From positions 1 through 64,000 of the forward strand of contig NZ_BDCE01000048.1 of assembly GCF_001613345.1 (NCBI RefSeq): a stretch of DNA of 64,000 bases, written 5' to 3'. Numbering within the stretch: position 1 is the stretch's first letter; each line of letters begins with the position of its first letter. The stretch comes from Nocardia uniformis NBRC 13702 (lineage in GTDB: Bacteria; Actinomycetota; Actinomycetes; Mycobacteriales; Mycobacteriaceae). Of the stretch, positions 17,157-27,900 are shown in pieces. The notes beneath the pieces were generated by a model. The model was not told the origin of the DNA. It searched no databases and worked only from the letters and a program-made list of their open reading frames with translations. The translations under genes and the position numbers were made by a program.

Positions 17157-17915
17157 ATGGAAAACGCCAGCTGGTTGCGGAGGTTGTCGGCCGCATCGGA
17201 GGGTGACGCTCATACCCTCATCTGCTTTCCCCACGCCGGGGGATCGGCCATTTCCTTCGGGCCGCTGGCCAGAACGCTGGGGCCGCAATTCCTGGTTCTC
17301 GGCGTGCAATACCCCGGGCGCCAGGACCGCAGGCACGAACCGCTACTCGGCAGTGTCGCCGACCTTGTCGAGGGTGTGCTGCCGGAACTTCGCGAACTAA
17401 TTCCACAGACCGCGGGCTACTCGCTGTTCGGCCACAGTATGGGTGCGGCGGTGGCGTTCGAGACTTGCCGCCGTCTCGAACAGGACCAGGCGACGCCGAC
17501 GTCCACCTTGTTCGTATCGGGCCGAATCTCACCGGCACGGACAGGTTCCAGCTCTGTGCACCTGTACAGCGATCAGGAATTGATCAGGCATCTGGTGGAC
17601 TTCGGCGGCACCCCCGCGGCGCTGCTGGAGGATCCCGAATTCCGATCGATCATTCTGTCGGTGACGAGAAGTGACTACCGCGCGATAGAAACCTACGCGT
17701 GCTCACTGGACGCATCTGTCGAGTGTCCCCTCGTGGCGCTGGTCGGCGACAGCGATCCCGCCACGAGCCGTACCGACCTCAGGGCGTGGAAGATGCACAC
17801 CACGGGGCCTTTCACGGAGACGTCGTTTCCGGGCGGCCACTTCTACATCGATGCCAATTCTCGCGGTGTGGCCGAACTGATTCGCGCTCATAGCGCGCGT
17901 ACATTGTCGAATTAG
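17157..17915 (+). CDS. type II thioesterase (editing)
   Basis: A 252-residue stand-alone thioesterase of the kind that removes stalled or wrong acyl groups from PKS carrier proteins. The motifs are LICFPHAGGSA (oxyanion region), the nucleophile elbow FGHSMGAAVAFE with Ser94, the acid in ALVGDSDPAT, and the catalytic His in FPGGHFYI. The length is normal for the family. ATG 17157 has a GAGAGG site close upstream. It lies between the P450 and methyltransferase genes, and its presence supports the view that the nearby PKS is functional. Confidence 0.92.
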   Translation: MENASWLRRLSAASEGDAHTLICFPHAGGSAISFGPLARTLGPQFLVLGVQYPGRQDRRHEPLLGSVADLVEGVLPELRELIPQTAGYSLFGHSMGAAVAFETCRRLEQDQATPTSTLFVSGRISPARTGSSSVHLYSDQELIRHLVDFGGTPAALLEDPEFRSIILSVTRSDYRAIETYACSLDASVECPLVALVGDSDPATSRTDLRAWKMHTTGPFTETSFPGGHFYIDANSRGVAELIRAHSARTLSN

Positions 17916-17978
17916 CGGTGCCTGTCGACCTCTCGCTAACCCCTACCCCGCCGTGAATGATTGTGCGAGACTTCAACT

Positions 17979-18836
17979 ATGGCTCAAAGCGCTGGACCCA
18001 TTTCAAATGTTTCGGACACCGCCCACTGGGTGGCCGCGCATCGCGCGATCGAATCCGCCCGTACCGATGCACTCTTTCACGACACGCTCGCGGAGCGACT
18101 CGCTGGCGAAACGGGCAAGGCCATCGTCGCGAATGAAACACGGACGGCGATGGCCGGGTGGAATTTGGTCACGAGAACCAAAGTCATCGATGATCTGATC
18201 ATTCAAACCCTGGCCGAGGGCTGCGATCTGGTCGTGAATTTGGCAGCGGGTTTGGACGCGCGCCCGTACCGTCTCGATCTGCCCGCTGACCTCCGCTGGA
18301 TCGAGGCCGACCTCCCGGACTTGATCGCCGAAAAGAACGATCTGCTGAAAGACGAGAGTCCGGGCTGCGTCCTCTCCCGCGTCGCGGTGGACCTCGCGGA
18401 CCCGGCAGCGCGCAAGCAATTCCTGGACAAGGCCCTCGACGGTGCGAAGAAGGCGCTCGTACTGACCGAGGGGCTGGTGTTCTACCTGTCCGAAGACGAG
18501 GTTTCGGGATTGGCCGCGGCACTGGCGCGGCCCGAAATCAACTGGTGGATCATGGATTTGAACAACAAGGCCGTGGTCAATCGGATCAACCGGGCGAATG
18601 AGAAGCTGCTCGGCAATTCACCCTGGAAATTCGGGCCGGCCGATCCGCTGCGATTCTTCGCCGATGCGGGGTGGAACGCGGACAAGGTCGTCGGACTATT
18701 CCGAGCGGCCGCCCGATTCCGCCGGTTGCCCGTACTCCTGTGGTCGCTCGCTTTCCTGCCGGCCGGTTCCCGGATGCCGCCCATCGGTGCGGCTCAGATG
18801 CCGTGGAGCGCAGCGGTTCGACTCACGCGCGGATAG
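17979..18836 (+). CDS. SAM-dependent methyltransferase, LCMT/TIGR00027 family
   Basis: A 285-residue class I methyltransferase of the leucine-carboxyl-methyltransferase-like family (PF04072, TIGR00027 type) that is abundant in mycobacteria and nocardiae. The SAM-binding block is LVVNLAAGLDARPYRLDLP, followed by the acidic WIEADLPDLIAEK, and then a later LTEGLVFYLSEDEV. Family members act on carboxyl or hydroxyl oxygens, so a methyl ester or methyl ether on the polyketide is a reasonable guess. ATG 17979 (MAQSAGPISN) is chosen over TTG 17961; the ribosome site is weak. It is the last gene of the plus-strand tailoring group, before the palindrome that faces the PKS operon. Confidence 0.85.
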   Translation: MAQSAGPISNVSDTAHWVAAHRAIESARTDALFHDTLAERLAGETGKAIVANETRTAMAGWNLVTRTKVIDDLIIQTLAEGCDLVVNLAAGLDARPYRLDLPADLRWIEADLPDLIAEKNDLLKDESPGCVLSRVAVDLADPAARKQFLDKALDGAKKALVLTEGLVFYLSEDEVSGLAAALARPEINWWIMDLNNKAVVNRINRANEKLLGNSPWKFGPADPLRFFADAGWNADKVVGLFRAAARFRRLPVLLWSLAFLPAGSRMPPIGAAQMPWSAAVRLTRG

Positions 18837-18881
18837 TTTTCTCCGAGAGGGATTTTTGTCTACGGCCCAGAGTGGGTCGGC

Positions 18882-18909
18882 GGCCGGGAGGGCGATCGCC
18901 CTCCCGGCC
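18882..18909. terminator. bidirectional terminator-like perfect palindrome
   Basis: A 28-bp perfect palindrome with 14-bp halves; the left half is GGCCGGGAGGGCGA. It lies 45 bases after the methyltransferase stop and 6 bases past the PKS C stop at 18916-18918 on the minus strand. As RNA it gives a 12-bp GC-rich stem with a GATC loop on either strand. There is no clear U-tract, as is common for actinomycete terminators. Confidence 0.75.
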
Positions 18910-18915
18910 TGATCG

Positions 18916-21900
18916 TCACTCCATGCTTTCCAGCCAATCGTCGATCGCCGCGGCGACCCGACCCGAGCCCTCATGCAGCACGCTGAAGTGATCGGCGTCC
19001 ACCTCCACCACGTGATGGCTCTCATCCCACGGCTGGGCTTGCCACTCCATGAAATTGTCGGGGACTCCGGGCATCCGCTGGGTGCACTGGAGATACAGGG
19101 TGGGCGCGGCGACATGACCTAGCTCGATAGAGCGGTACACCTGGATGTACTGGCCCATGGCGGTCAATCGGGCGGGGTCGAATCGATCGAACGCCGCTTC
19201 GTTGGTCACCATATTCTCGGCGATCGGCTTGAGTAGCCACTCGCCGCCTTCGACCACCCGGTAGGTGTCCACCATCACCACTCCCGCCGGCGTGGGTCCA
19301 CCGAGAGCTTCCAGCTGTTCGGCGACGCTGTAGGCCAGGAGCCCGCCCGAGGAGAACCCGAGCAGGATGAACGGCTTGCCCTCGGCGGCGTCGAGGATGG
19401 GCTGGTGCAGTGCCTTGGTGGCCGCGGCATAGTCGCCGGGCAGCGGCTCGCTGGCGCGGGACCCGATCGGTGCGATGCCGACCACGTCGCGGGCTGTCCG
19501 CAGTTTGGTGGCCATTCTGGCGTACTGGCGGACACCGCCCGCGGCCATCGGTGGCGCGATGCAGATAATGCGCGGCGTGGCGGCGCCGTCGGTCAATCGG
19601 GTGATCTCCAGCTTCTCGTCCAGTTCGTCGTGGGCGTAGAACTGGTCGCGCGTCTGTGCCGCGAGGTGCAGGAGCACGAAGGCGGTCACCAACTGCTCCT
19701 TGCCCACCGCGGCGCGGAACATGCCGTACAGCGAGTCGTCGGCGACACCGGCCGCACGATCTCGTTCGGTGGCCGCGCGGACGGCGGTCGCGATGCCGGT
19801 ATCGCCGTCGGCCAATCGTTCATCGAGGTGTTTCGCGAGAATCTGGGGTGTCGGATAGTCGAAGACGAGGGTGCCGGGCAGTCCCAGGCCAGTGGCGTCG
19901 CGCAGCGAGTTGCGGAATTCGATCGCGGTGATCGAGTCGAATCCCATTTCGCCGAACACCTTGTCGACCGCGATGAGTTCGATATCCGCATAGCCGAGCG
20001 TTGCGGCGGCCTGCTTGCGGACGAGCTCCTCCAATACCGGAATGCGTTCCGGCTCGGCCATATTGGCCAGTCGGGAGCGTAGTTGGTCACCCGATGCGGA
20101 TTTCGGGGTGCGGCGTGCGGGCAGCAGCCCGGACACCATCGCCGCCGCCGATCCCGTGCCACTCATCCGCTGGGGATCCAGATGCGCGAGGATCGGCGTG
20201 GCCACATCGACGCGGCCCGCCGCGTCGTACAGCGCCAGACCTTGTTCCCGCGACAGCGGGCGCAGCCCCGAGCGCGCCATTCGATCGAGGTCGCGGGCAT
20301 CGAGTTCGCCGCCCATGCCGTCGCCGTCCCACAGGCCCCACGCCAGCGACTGACCGGGGAGCCCGCTCGACTTGCGTTGCCACGCAATGGCATCCAGGCA
20401 GGCATTGGCCGCCGCGTAGTTGCCCTGCCCGACATTGCCGAACGAGCCCGCGAGCGAGCTGAAGAGCACGAAACTCTTGAGCGGAAGTTCGGCGGTCAAC
20501 TCGTGCAGATGCAGTGCGGCATCGACTTTGGGCTGCATGACCGCGTCGATTCGCTCGGGAGTGAGCGAGATGATGGCGGCGTCGTCGAGCACACCGGCGG
20601 CATGGAGAACTCCGGTGAGGGGACGCTCCGACGGAATGGCATCGATGACGCGTCCGAGGGCGGCACGGTCGCCCACATCGCACGCCGCGAATTCCACCTC
20701 CGCACCGAGGGCGCGCAGATCCTCGCGCAATTGCGCTGCGCCGGAGCCATTTTCGCCGCTCCTGCTCACCAGTAGCAGATGCCGCGCACCGTGGGTTTCG
20801 GTCAGATGCCGGGCGAACTCACCACCGAGATAGCCGCTGGCTCCGGTGATCAGGACCGTCTCGTCAGGACCGAAACCGGGCGCGGCGGCGTCGGCGACCG
20901 GCGGCGCGGCGATTCGAGCGAGCCGCGCGCCGTACACCTGGCGCTCGCGCACGGCCACCTGCGGTTCGTCGGTGCCGAGAATGGCGCCGAGTAGTCCGTC
21001 GAGTTCGGAATCGGTATCCACCAGGACGATTCGGCCTTCGCTTTCGGCCTGCGCCGCGCGGACGAGGCCGCCGACCGCGGCGCCGGCCAGGTTCGTGATC
21101 GGTTCGCCGGCGACCGAGACCGCGCCGGAGGTCTGGACCACCAACACCGATTGGGTGAATCGCGGATCGGTCACCCACGCCTGCAGCACCCCCAGCATGG
21201 TGTGCGTCGCCGCACGGACCGACTCGGGGTCGTCGGCCCGTGGAGCGCCGACGGTCACGTAGGCGGGAACGTCGTCGCCGAGTTCGTCCCAGGCGACGGC
21301 ATCGACCGGATCGCCGGATACGGGTAGCGCAACCCAATCGATCGTGAACATCGAGTTGTCGATGGGGTTGGCGGCCGCGGCGAGGCGAGCTGGGTCGACG
21401 GGTCGTGAGGTGAGCTGGCGCACCGTCGCTACGGCGGCACCCGTCGAGTCCGCCAGATCCATGGATACCGAGTGGTCGCCGAGGCGAGTCAATCGCACGC
21501 GAAGCGCACCGGCTCCCGCCGTATGGATGGCGACACCCGACCACTCGAAGGGCAGTGCGAGGGTGGTGTCGCCCGACTGGTCCGCCAGCAGGGCGTGCAG
21601 GCACGCATCGAACAGCGCCGGATGTACCCCGAATCCCTCGGCGGCTCGCGGGTCCGGGAGCGCGATCTCGGCGAAGATCTCGTCGCCGCGCTGCCACGCA
21701 CCCCGTAGGCCCTGGAAGTTCGGCCCGTATCCGTATCCAGCCGTGGACAATTCGTCGTAGAGATCACCGACCGGCAGGGCCGCTGCGCCGACCGGCGGCC
21801 ATTCACTGAGGTCGGCATCGTAGGGGGGAACCGCCACCGTGGCGGGTGTCACGGAGCCTTCCGCATGGAGCGACCACGCGGACGCCGCACCGGCCTCGGA

Positions 21901-24900
21901 ATCGATACGCGAGAAGATCCGCACCGGTCGAGACGCCGTCTCCCCGTCGGGGCCGACTACGACCCGCACGAGGACGCCCTCGGTCGACGGCAGGACAAGG
22001 GGTGCGTACAGCACCAGATCTTCCAGCGTCGAGCACTCCGCGTGAGCGGCGGCCGTCAGTGCGAGATCGACCAGACCGGTGCCGGGGAACATGACGGTAT
22101 TCGCGACGCTGTGATCGGCCAGCCACGGCTGTGTCCGCACCGAGAGCCGACCGGTCAGGGTGATTGCACCGGTATCGGGTTGCGACACCATGGCGGAGAC
22201 CAGCGGGTGGCCCGTCCCGGCCAGACCGAGTGATCGAATATCGCCGCCGGTCGCGGCGCCGTCGGGCATCCAGTACCGCTGGCGCTGGAATGCGTAGGTG
22301 GGCAGTTCGATTCGCGTGGAGCCCGAATCGGCGTAAACGGCATGCCAATTCACTGCCGCGCCCGAGACGAACAGGCCCGCTGCGCCGGTCATCACCGACA
22401 CGATGTCCGCGCGATTGCGCCGCGCCAAGCCCACGGCGGTCGCCGCCGAATCGGCCGCCTCGAGCGTGTTGACCACCATCGGTGTGAGTACCGAGTCCGG
22501 GCCGATCTCGGCAATGCGGACAGCACCCGCGTCGATCATGGCGGTCACGGCGTCGGCGAATCGCACCGTGGCGCGGACCTGATGCACCCAATAGGCCGGA
22601 TCCGACATCTCATTGTCGACTCGGGTGCCGGTGACCGTCGAGATCAATGGAATGTTCGGACGGCCGAAGGCCACGGTCGAGATCGCGGTGGCGAACTCTT
22701 CCAGCATCGGCTCGACCAGCGCGGAATGGAACGCATGGGAGACGCGCAAACGGTTTGTGCGCCAGCCATTCTCGACGAACTCCGCGGCGAGAGCGTCGAT
22801 TTCGGTCTCGACGCCGGAGACCACCACCGCGGTGGGGCTGTTGATGGCCGCGATCGATACGCCGTCGGTCAATAGTGGGGCCACGGCGGATTCCGATGCT
22901 CCGACCGCGACCATCGACCCGCCCGCAGGGAGTGCCTGCATCAGCCGGGCACGCGCCGCGACCAGAACGCAGGCATCGGGCAGCGACATCACACCGGCCA
23001 CATGGGCGGCGGCGATTTCGCCGATCGAGTGGCCCGCCATCACATCGGCTGTGATGCCCCATGATTCGAGCAGGCGGTACAGGGCCACCTCGAAGGCGAA
23101 CAGTCCGGCCTGTGCGAAGACCGTTCGATCGGCCAGGGCCGAGTCCGCGAGTCCGTCGCGCAATGAGATGGTTTGGTCCAGTAGTGGATCCAGCTCGGCG
23201 ACGACGGCATCGAAGGTTTCCGCGAAGGCGGGGTGCGCACGCAGCTGCTGATCCATACCGGCCCACTGCGCGCCCTGACCGGAGAACACGAAAGCCGTGC
23301 TGCCCGGTACCGCACGCCCGGACACGACCCGTGTGCTCGCCTCCGACTCGACGGCCGCGTCACCGGCCATTGCTCGAGCGCCGGTGAGTAGATCGGTGAT
23401 ATCCGTGCCGACGATGACGGCACGGTGATCGAACACCGCACGACTGGACGCGAGCGAGAATCCGATATCCCACCGATCAGCCTTGTGCTCACCGGTATCC
23501 AGTCCATCGAACCGTGCGACCAGGCGCGCGGCCTGCTCGGACAGGGCGGTTTCGCTGCGTGCCGAGACAATCCACGGTGACACGCCGTCATCGCTTCTGG
23601 TCGCCGGCGCCTCCGGTCGGGTTTCGACGGGTGGTGCCTGCTCGACAATGACGTGCGCGTTGGTACCGCTGAGGCCGAACGACGACACCGCCGCACGGCG
23701 CGGGCGGTTCGCCGCGGGCCACGGTGTCGAGTCATTGAGCAGCCGCACCTGGCCTTCGGACCAATCGACCTTCGTGCTGGGCTGGTCGGCATGCAGGGTG
23801 CGCGGCAACACACCGTGACGCATGGACATGATCATCTTGATCACGCCGGCGACACCCGCCGCGGCCTGCGCATGCCCGATATTCGACTTCAACGATCCCA
23901 ACCACAGCGGCCGGTCTTCGGCTCGATCGCGTCCGTAGGTGGCCAGCAGCGCCTGCGCCTCGATGGGATCACCCAGCGTGGTGCCGGTGCCGTGCGCCTC
24001 CACCGCGTCGACCTCGGTGGCCGCAATGCCCGCGTTGGCCAGGGCCTGGCGGATCACCCGCTGCTGGGCGGGGCCGTTGGGTGCGGTCAAACCGTTGGAC
24101 GCGCCGTCCTGGTTGACGGCCGAACCGGCCAGTACCGCCAATACCTCATGACCGTTGCGCCGCGCGTCCGACAGTCGTTCCAGCACCAGCACACCGGCGC
24201 CTTCGGACCAGCCGACCCCGTCGGCGTCGTCGGAGAACGATCGGCACCGCCCGTCCGGCGACAGACCGCGCTGGCGGCCGAATTCGAGGAACATGTCCGG
24301 TGTCGCCATGACCGCGACGCCACCTGCCAGGGCCAGATCGCATTCTCCGGAGCGCAGCGACTGCGCGGCCAGGTGCAGGGCCACCAGCGACGACGAACAC
24401 GCCGTATCCACGGTGACCGAGGGCCCTTCCAGACCGAACACGTACGAGAGCCGGCCGGATACCAGGCTGCCCGCGGAACTGCTGGCCGTTCCGGTCGCCC
24501 GCGCGTAATCGTGATACATCAGGCCGGTGAAGACACCTGTCGAACTGCCGCGCAGAGCAGCCGCGTCGAGGCCCGCTCGCTCGAGCGCCTCCCAGGAGAC
24601 TTCCAACAGCAATCGCTGCTGCGGATCCGTCGCGGTCGCCTCGTTGGGGCTGATGCCGAAGAACTCCGCGTCGAAATCGGCAGCCCCATGCAGGAAGCTG
24701 CCGCGACGGGCATAGGTCCTGCCCGCTTTACCCGGCTCGGGGTCGTAGATGGCGTCGATATCCCAGCCGCGGTCGGTCGGCATGTCGCCGGTGGTGTCGA
24801 CGCCGGAGGCCACCACATCCCAGAGCTCCTCCGGCGAGGTGACTCCGCCGGGGTAACGGCAACCCATCGCGACCACCGCGATCGCGTCGTGCGCGACGTC

Positions 24901-27900
24901 GACCCGGCTGACGGCGTCTGCTCCGGTGGCGGTCGCACCGGAAAGCTTCGCGTCGATGAGTTCGGCGACGGCCTGCGGATTCGGATGGTCGAACACCAGG
25001 GTGGCGGGCAATCGCAGTCCGGTCGAGGCATTGAGCTTGTTGCGGAGCTCGACGGCGGTCAACGAATCGAACCCGAGCTGCTGGAACGGCTGCTGCGGGT
25101 CGATGGCGTTCACGGACTCGTGTCCGAGCACGGTCGCCGCGGTCGACCTGACCAGATACAGGAGTGCCTCGGACCGATCACCGGCCGACAAACCCGCCAA
25201 CCCCAGCAGAGGTGACGTCGTCTCACGCCGTGCCGATGCCGGCACCAGCCCGCGGACCAGGGCGGGAGCCTGTTCGGCTCGCGTCCGAAGCACGGCGGGA
25301 TCGATGCGCAATGCGACCAGGTGTGCGGCGTCGGAGGCCACCGCGGCATCGAACAGGGCCAGTCCGTCGGATTCGGTCAGCGCGGGAAAGCCCTGTCGCC
25401 GTATCCGTTCGAAATTCTCGTCGGACAGTTCCGTGCCCAGACCACTCGATCGTTCCCACAGGCCGTAATCGATCGACGTGGCCGTCAACCCGGCCGCCCG
25501 GCGGTAGGTGGCGAGGGCATCGAGGTACACATTGGCCGCCGCGTAGTTGGCCTGCCCGGCGGCCAGTACCAGGCCGCCGGCGGAGGAAACGAGAACGAAC
25601 AGCGACAGCGGCCGGTCGCCCGTGAGTTCGTGCAGATGCCACGCGGCGTCGGCTTTAGGCGCGAATACCGTGTCGATGCGATTGCTCGTCATCGATTCGA
25701 TCAGGCCGTTGTCGGCGACGCCCGCCGCGTGCACGACTCCCGTCAGCGGGTAGTCGGGGCCGATCTCGTCGAGCACTGATTTCAGCGCGTCTCGATCGGA
25801 GACGTCGCATGCCGTGATCGTCACCTGCGCACCGAGTTCGGTCAACTCGGCGCACAATGCCTCGGCGCCGGGTGCCTCCGGTCCCCGCCGTGACGTCAGA
25901 ACCAGCTGCCGCACACCGTATTCGGTGACCAGGTGCCGTGCGAATAGTGCACCCAGCCCACCGGTTCCTCCGGTGATCAGCACGGTGCCGGTGCGCACTG
26001 GCTCGAGCGGGGGCGTCTCGGTGGGCCGATGCTGAACCAGGCGCGGCACCAGGAGGTTCTCGCCGCGCAGCGCACCTTCCGGCTCGGCCGCGATGGCCGC
26101 GGCCGCGGTTGCGACGGCGGTCGGATCCGGGTCGGCCGAACCATCGAGGTCCAGCAGTTGCAGCCGGTGCGGATGTTCGGCCTGCGCGGCGCGAATCAAA
26201 CCCCAGACCGGTGCCAGCGCCGGGCGCACCTGATCGGTATCGCTGGTGCGCACCGCGCCGTTAGTCAGTACCACCAGGCGGGACTCGGCGAATCTGGTGT
26301 CGCCCAACCACTCGCGAATCGTGGCCAGCGCGCTGTTCAGCGCGTCGCGTGCGGCGTGCGGTGACGCGTCGTCGGTAACGGAGCAAGCGAACAGTATGAG
26401 TTCGGGGACAGTCGATTCGGGAGCCGCGTCGAGTTCCGCGACGAGCGTGGTGAGGTCGGGATAGCCGCGTACCGCCGCCGAACCCGGCGCGCCGATGATC
26501 GCTGTGCGTGCCGGGGCGACCGAACCGGTGGCGGCCGACGTCGCGGCGATCCACTCCACGGTGAACAGCGCATCGGCCACGCTGCCCGCGCGTAGTCGGT
26601 CCGCGGACACCGGGCGCGTGTCCAGCGAGCCGACCGACAGCACCGGCGTGCCGGTGCCATCGGCCATATGTAGCGCGAAACGGTTGTCGTGCATCCGGAT
26701 TCGGACGCGGACGGCACTACATCCGGTCGTATGCAGTGCTACGCGGTTCCAGCTGAACGGGAGTGCGGGTGTGTCGAGGCCGCCATGGCGAATGCTGTGC
26801 ACGATGAATGCGTGCATTGCCGCATCGAACAGTGCGGGGTGGAGGCCATATCCCGCGGCGGCCTCCGAATCCGGCAGGGCCACCTCGGCGAACAGTTCGT
26901 CGCCGCGTCGCCACATGGCCCGCATGCCCTGGAAGTAGGGGCCGTATCCGTAACCGGCACCAAGCATCTCGTTGTACACGTCGGCGACGTCGATCGTCTC
27001 GGCGCCGACCGGAGGCCAGACAGTGAGATCGATATCGGGCTGTATTTCCTCGGCGGTGAGATCACCCTCCGCGTGCAGCGTCCACGCACCGGCATCCGGC
27101 TGGCGCGAGTGGATCGTCAGGCGCCGTCGACCGGAGTCACTCGCTCCGCCGACCACAACCTGTACCGACACTCCGTCACGGGTCGGCAGTGTCAATGGCG
27201 TGTGCAGGATCAGCTCGTCCACCACCGGGTGACCGATCAATCCGCCCACATGGGTCGCTAATTCGACGAAACCGGTGCCCGGCAGCAGCACTGTGCCGAG
27301 CACGCTGTGATCGGCCAGCCATCCGATCGAGTCCACCGACCATCGACCGACGAAGCACACCCCACCCGAATCGGGCTGCGGGACAGCTGCTCCCAAGAGG
27401 GGATGGGATATCGGATCCAATCCCGCGACATCGGCGCCGGTGGTTTCGGCCCCCAGCCACGTCGTCGACAGATACTGCTTCGCATCGAGCCAGAACCGCT
27501 CGTGTTGAAACGCGTAGGTGGGCAGGTCGATCGGTTGCGTACCGGCATAGAACGCGGTCCAGTCCACCTCGGCGCCCGACACGAACAATGCCGCGGCCGC
27601 GGCCGACACGGTGGCGGCCGATGCCTCGTCACGGCGCGCCACCGCGACCGCTACCGTGCTTTTCTCGAGACCCTCGTCGACGGTCCCGGCCACCATCGGC
27701 GTGAGGGCCGCGTCCGGCCCGACTTCGGCGAAGCGCACCACACCCGCGTTCGCCATGGTGGTGACCGCGTCGGCGAACCGCACCGTGGCGCGGACCTGAC
27801 GCACCCAGTACGCAGGTTCCGACATCTCATCGGTCACCCGGGCGCCGGTCACGGTCGAAACCAGCGGGATGGTCGGCCGATCGAAGCTCAATCCCTCGAC

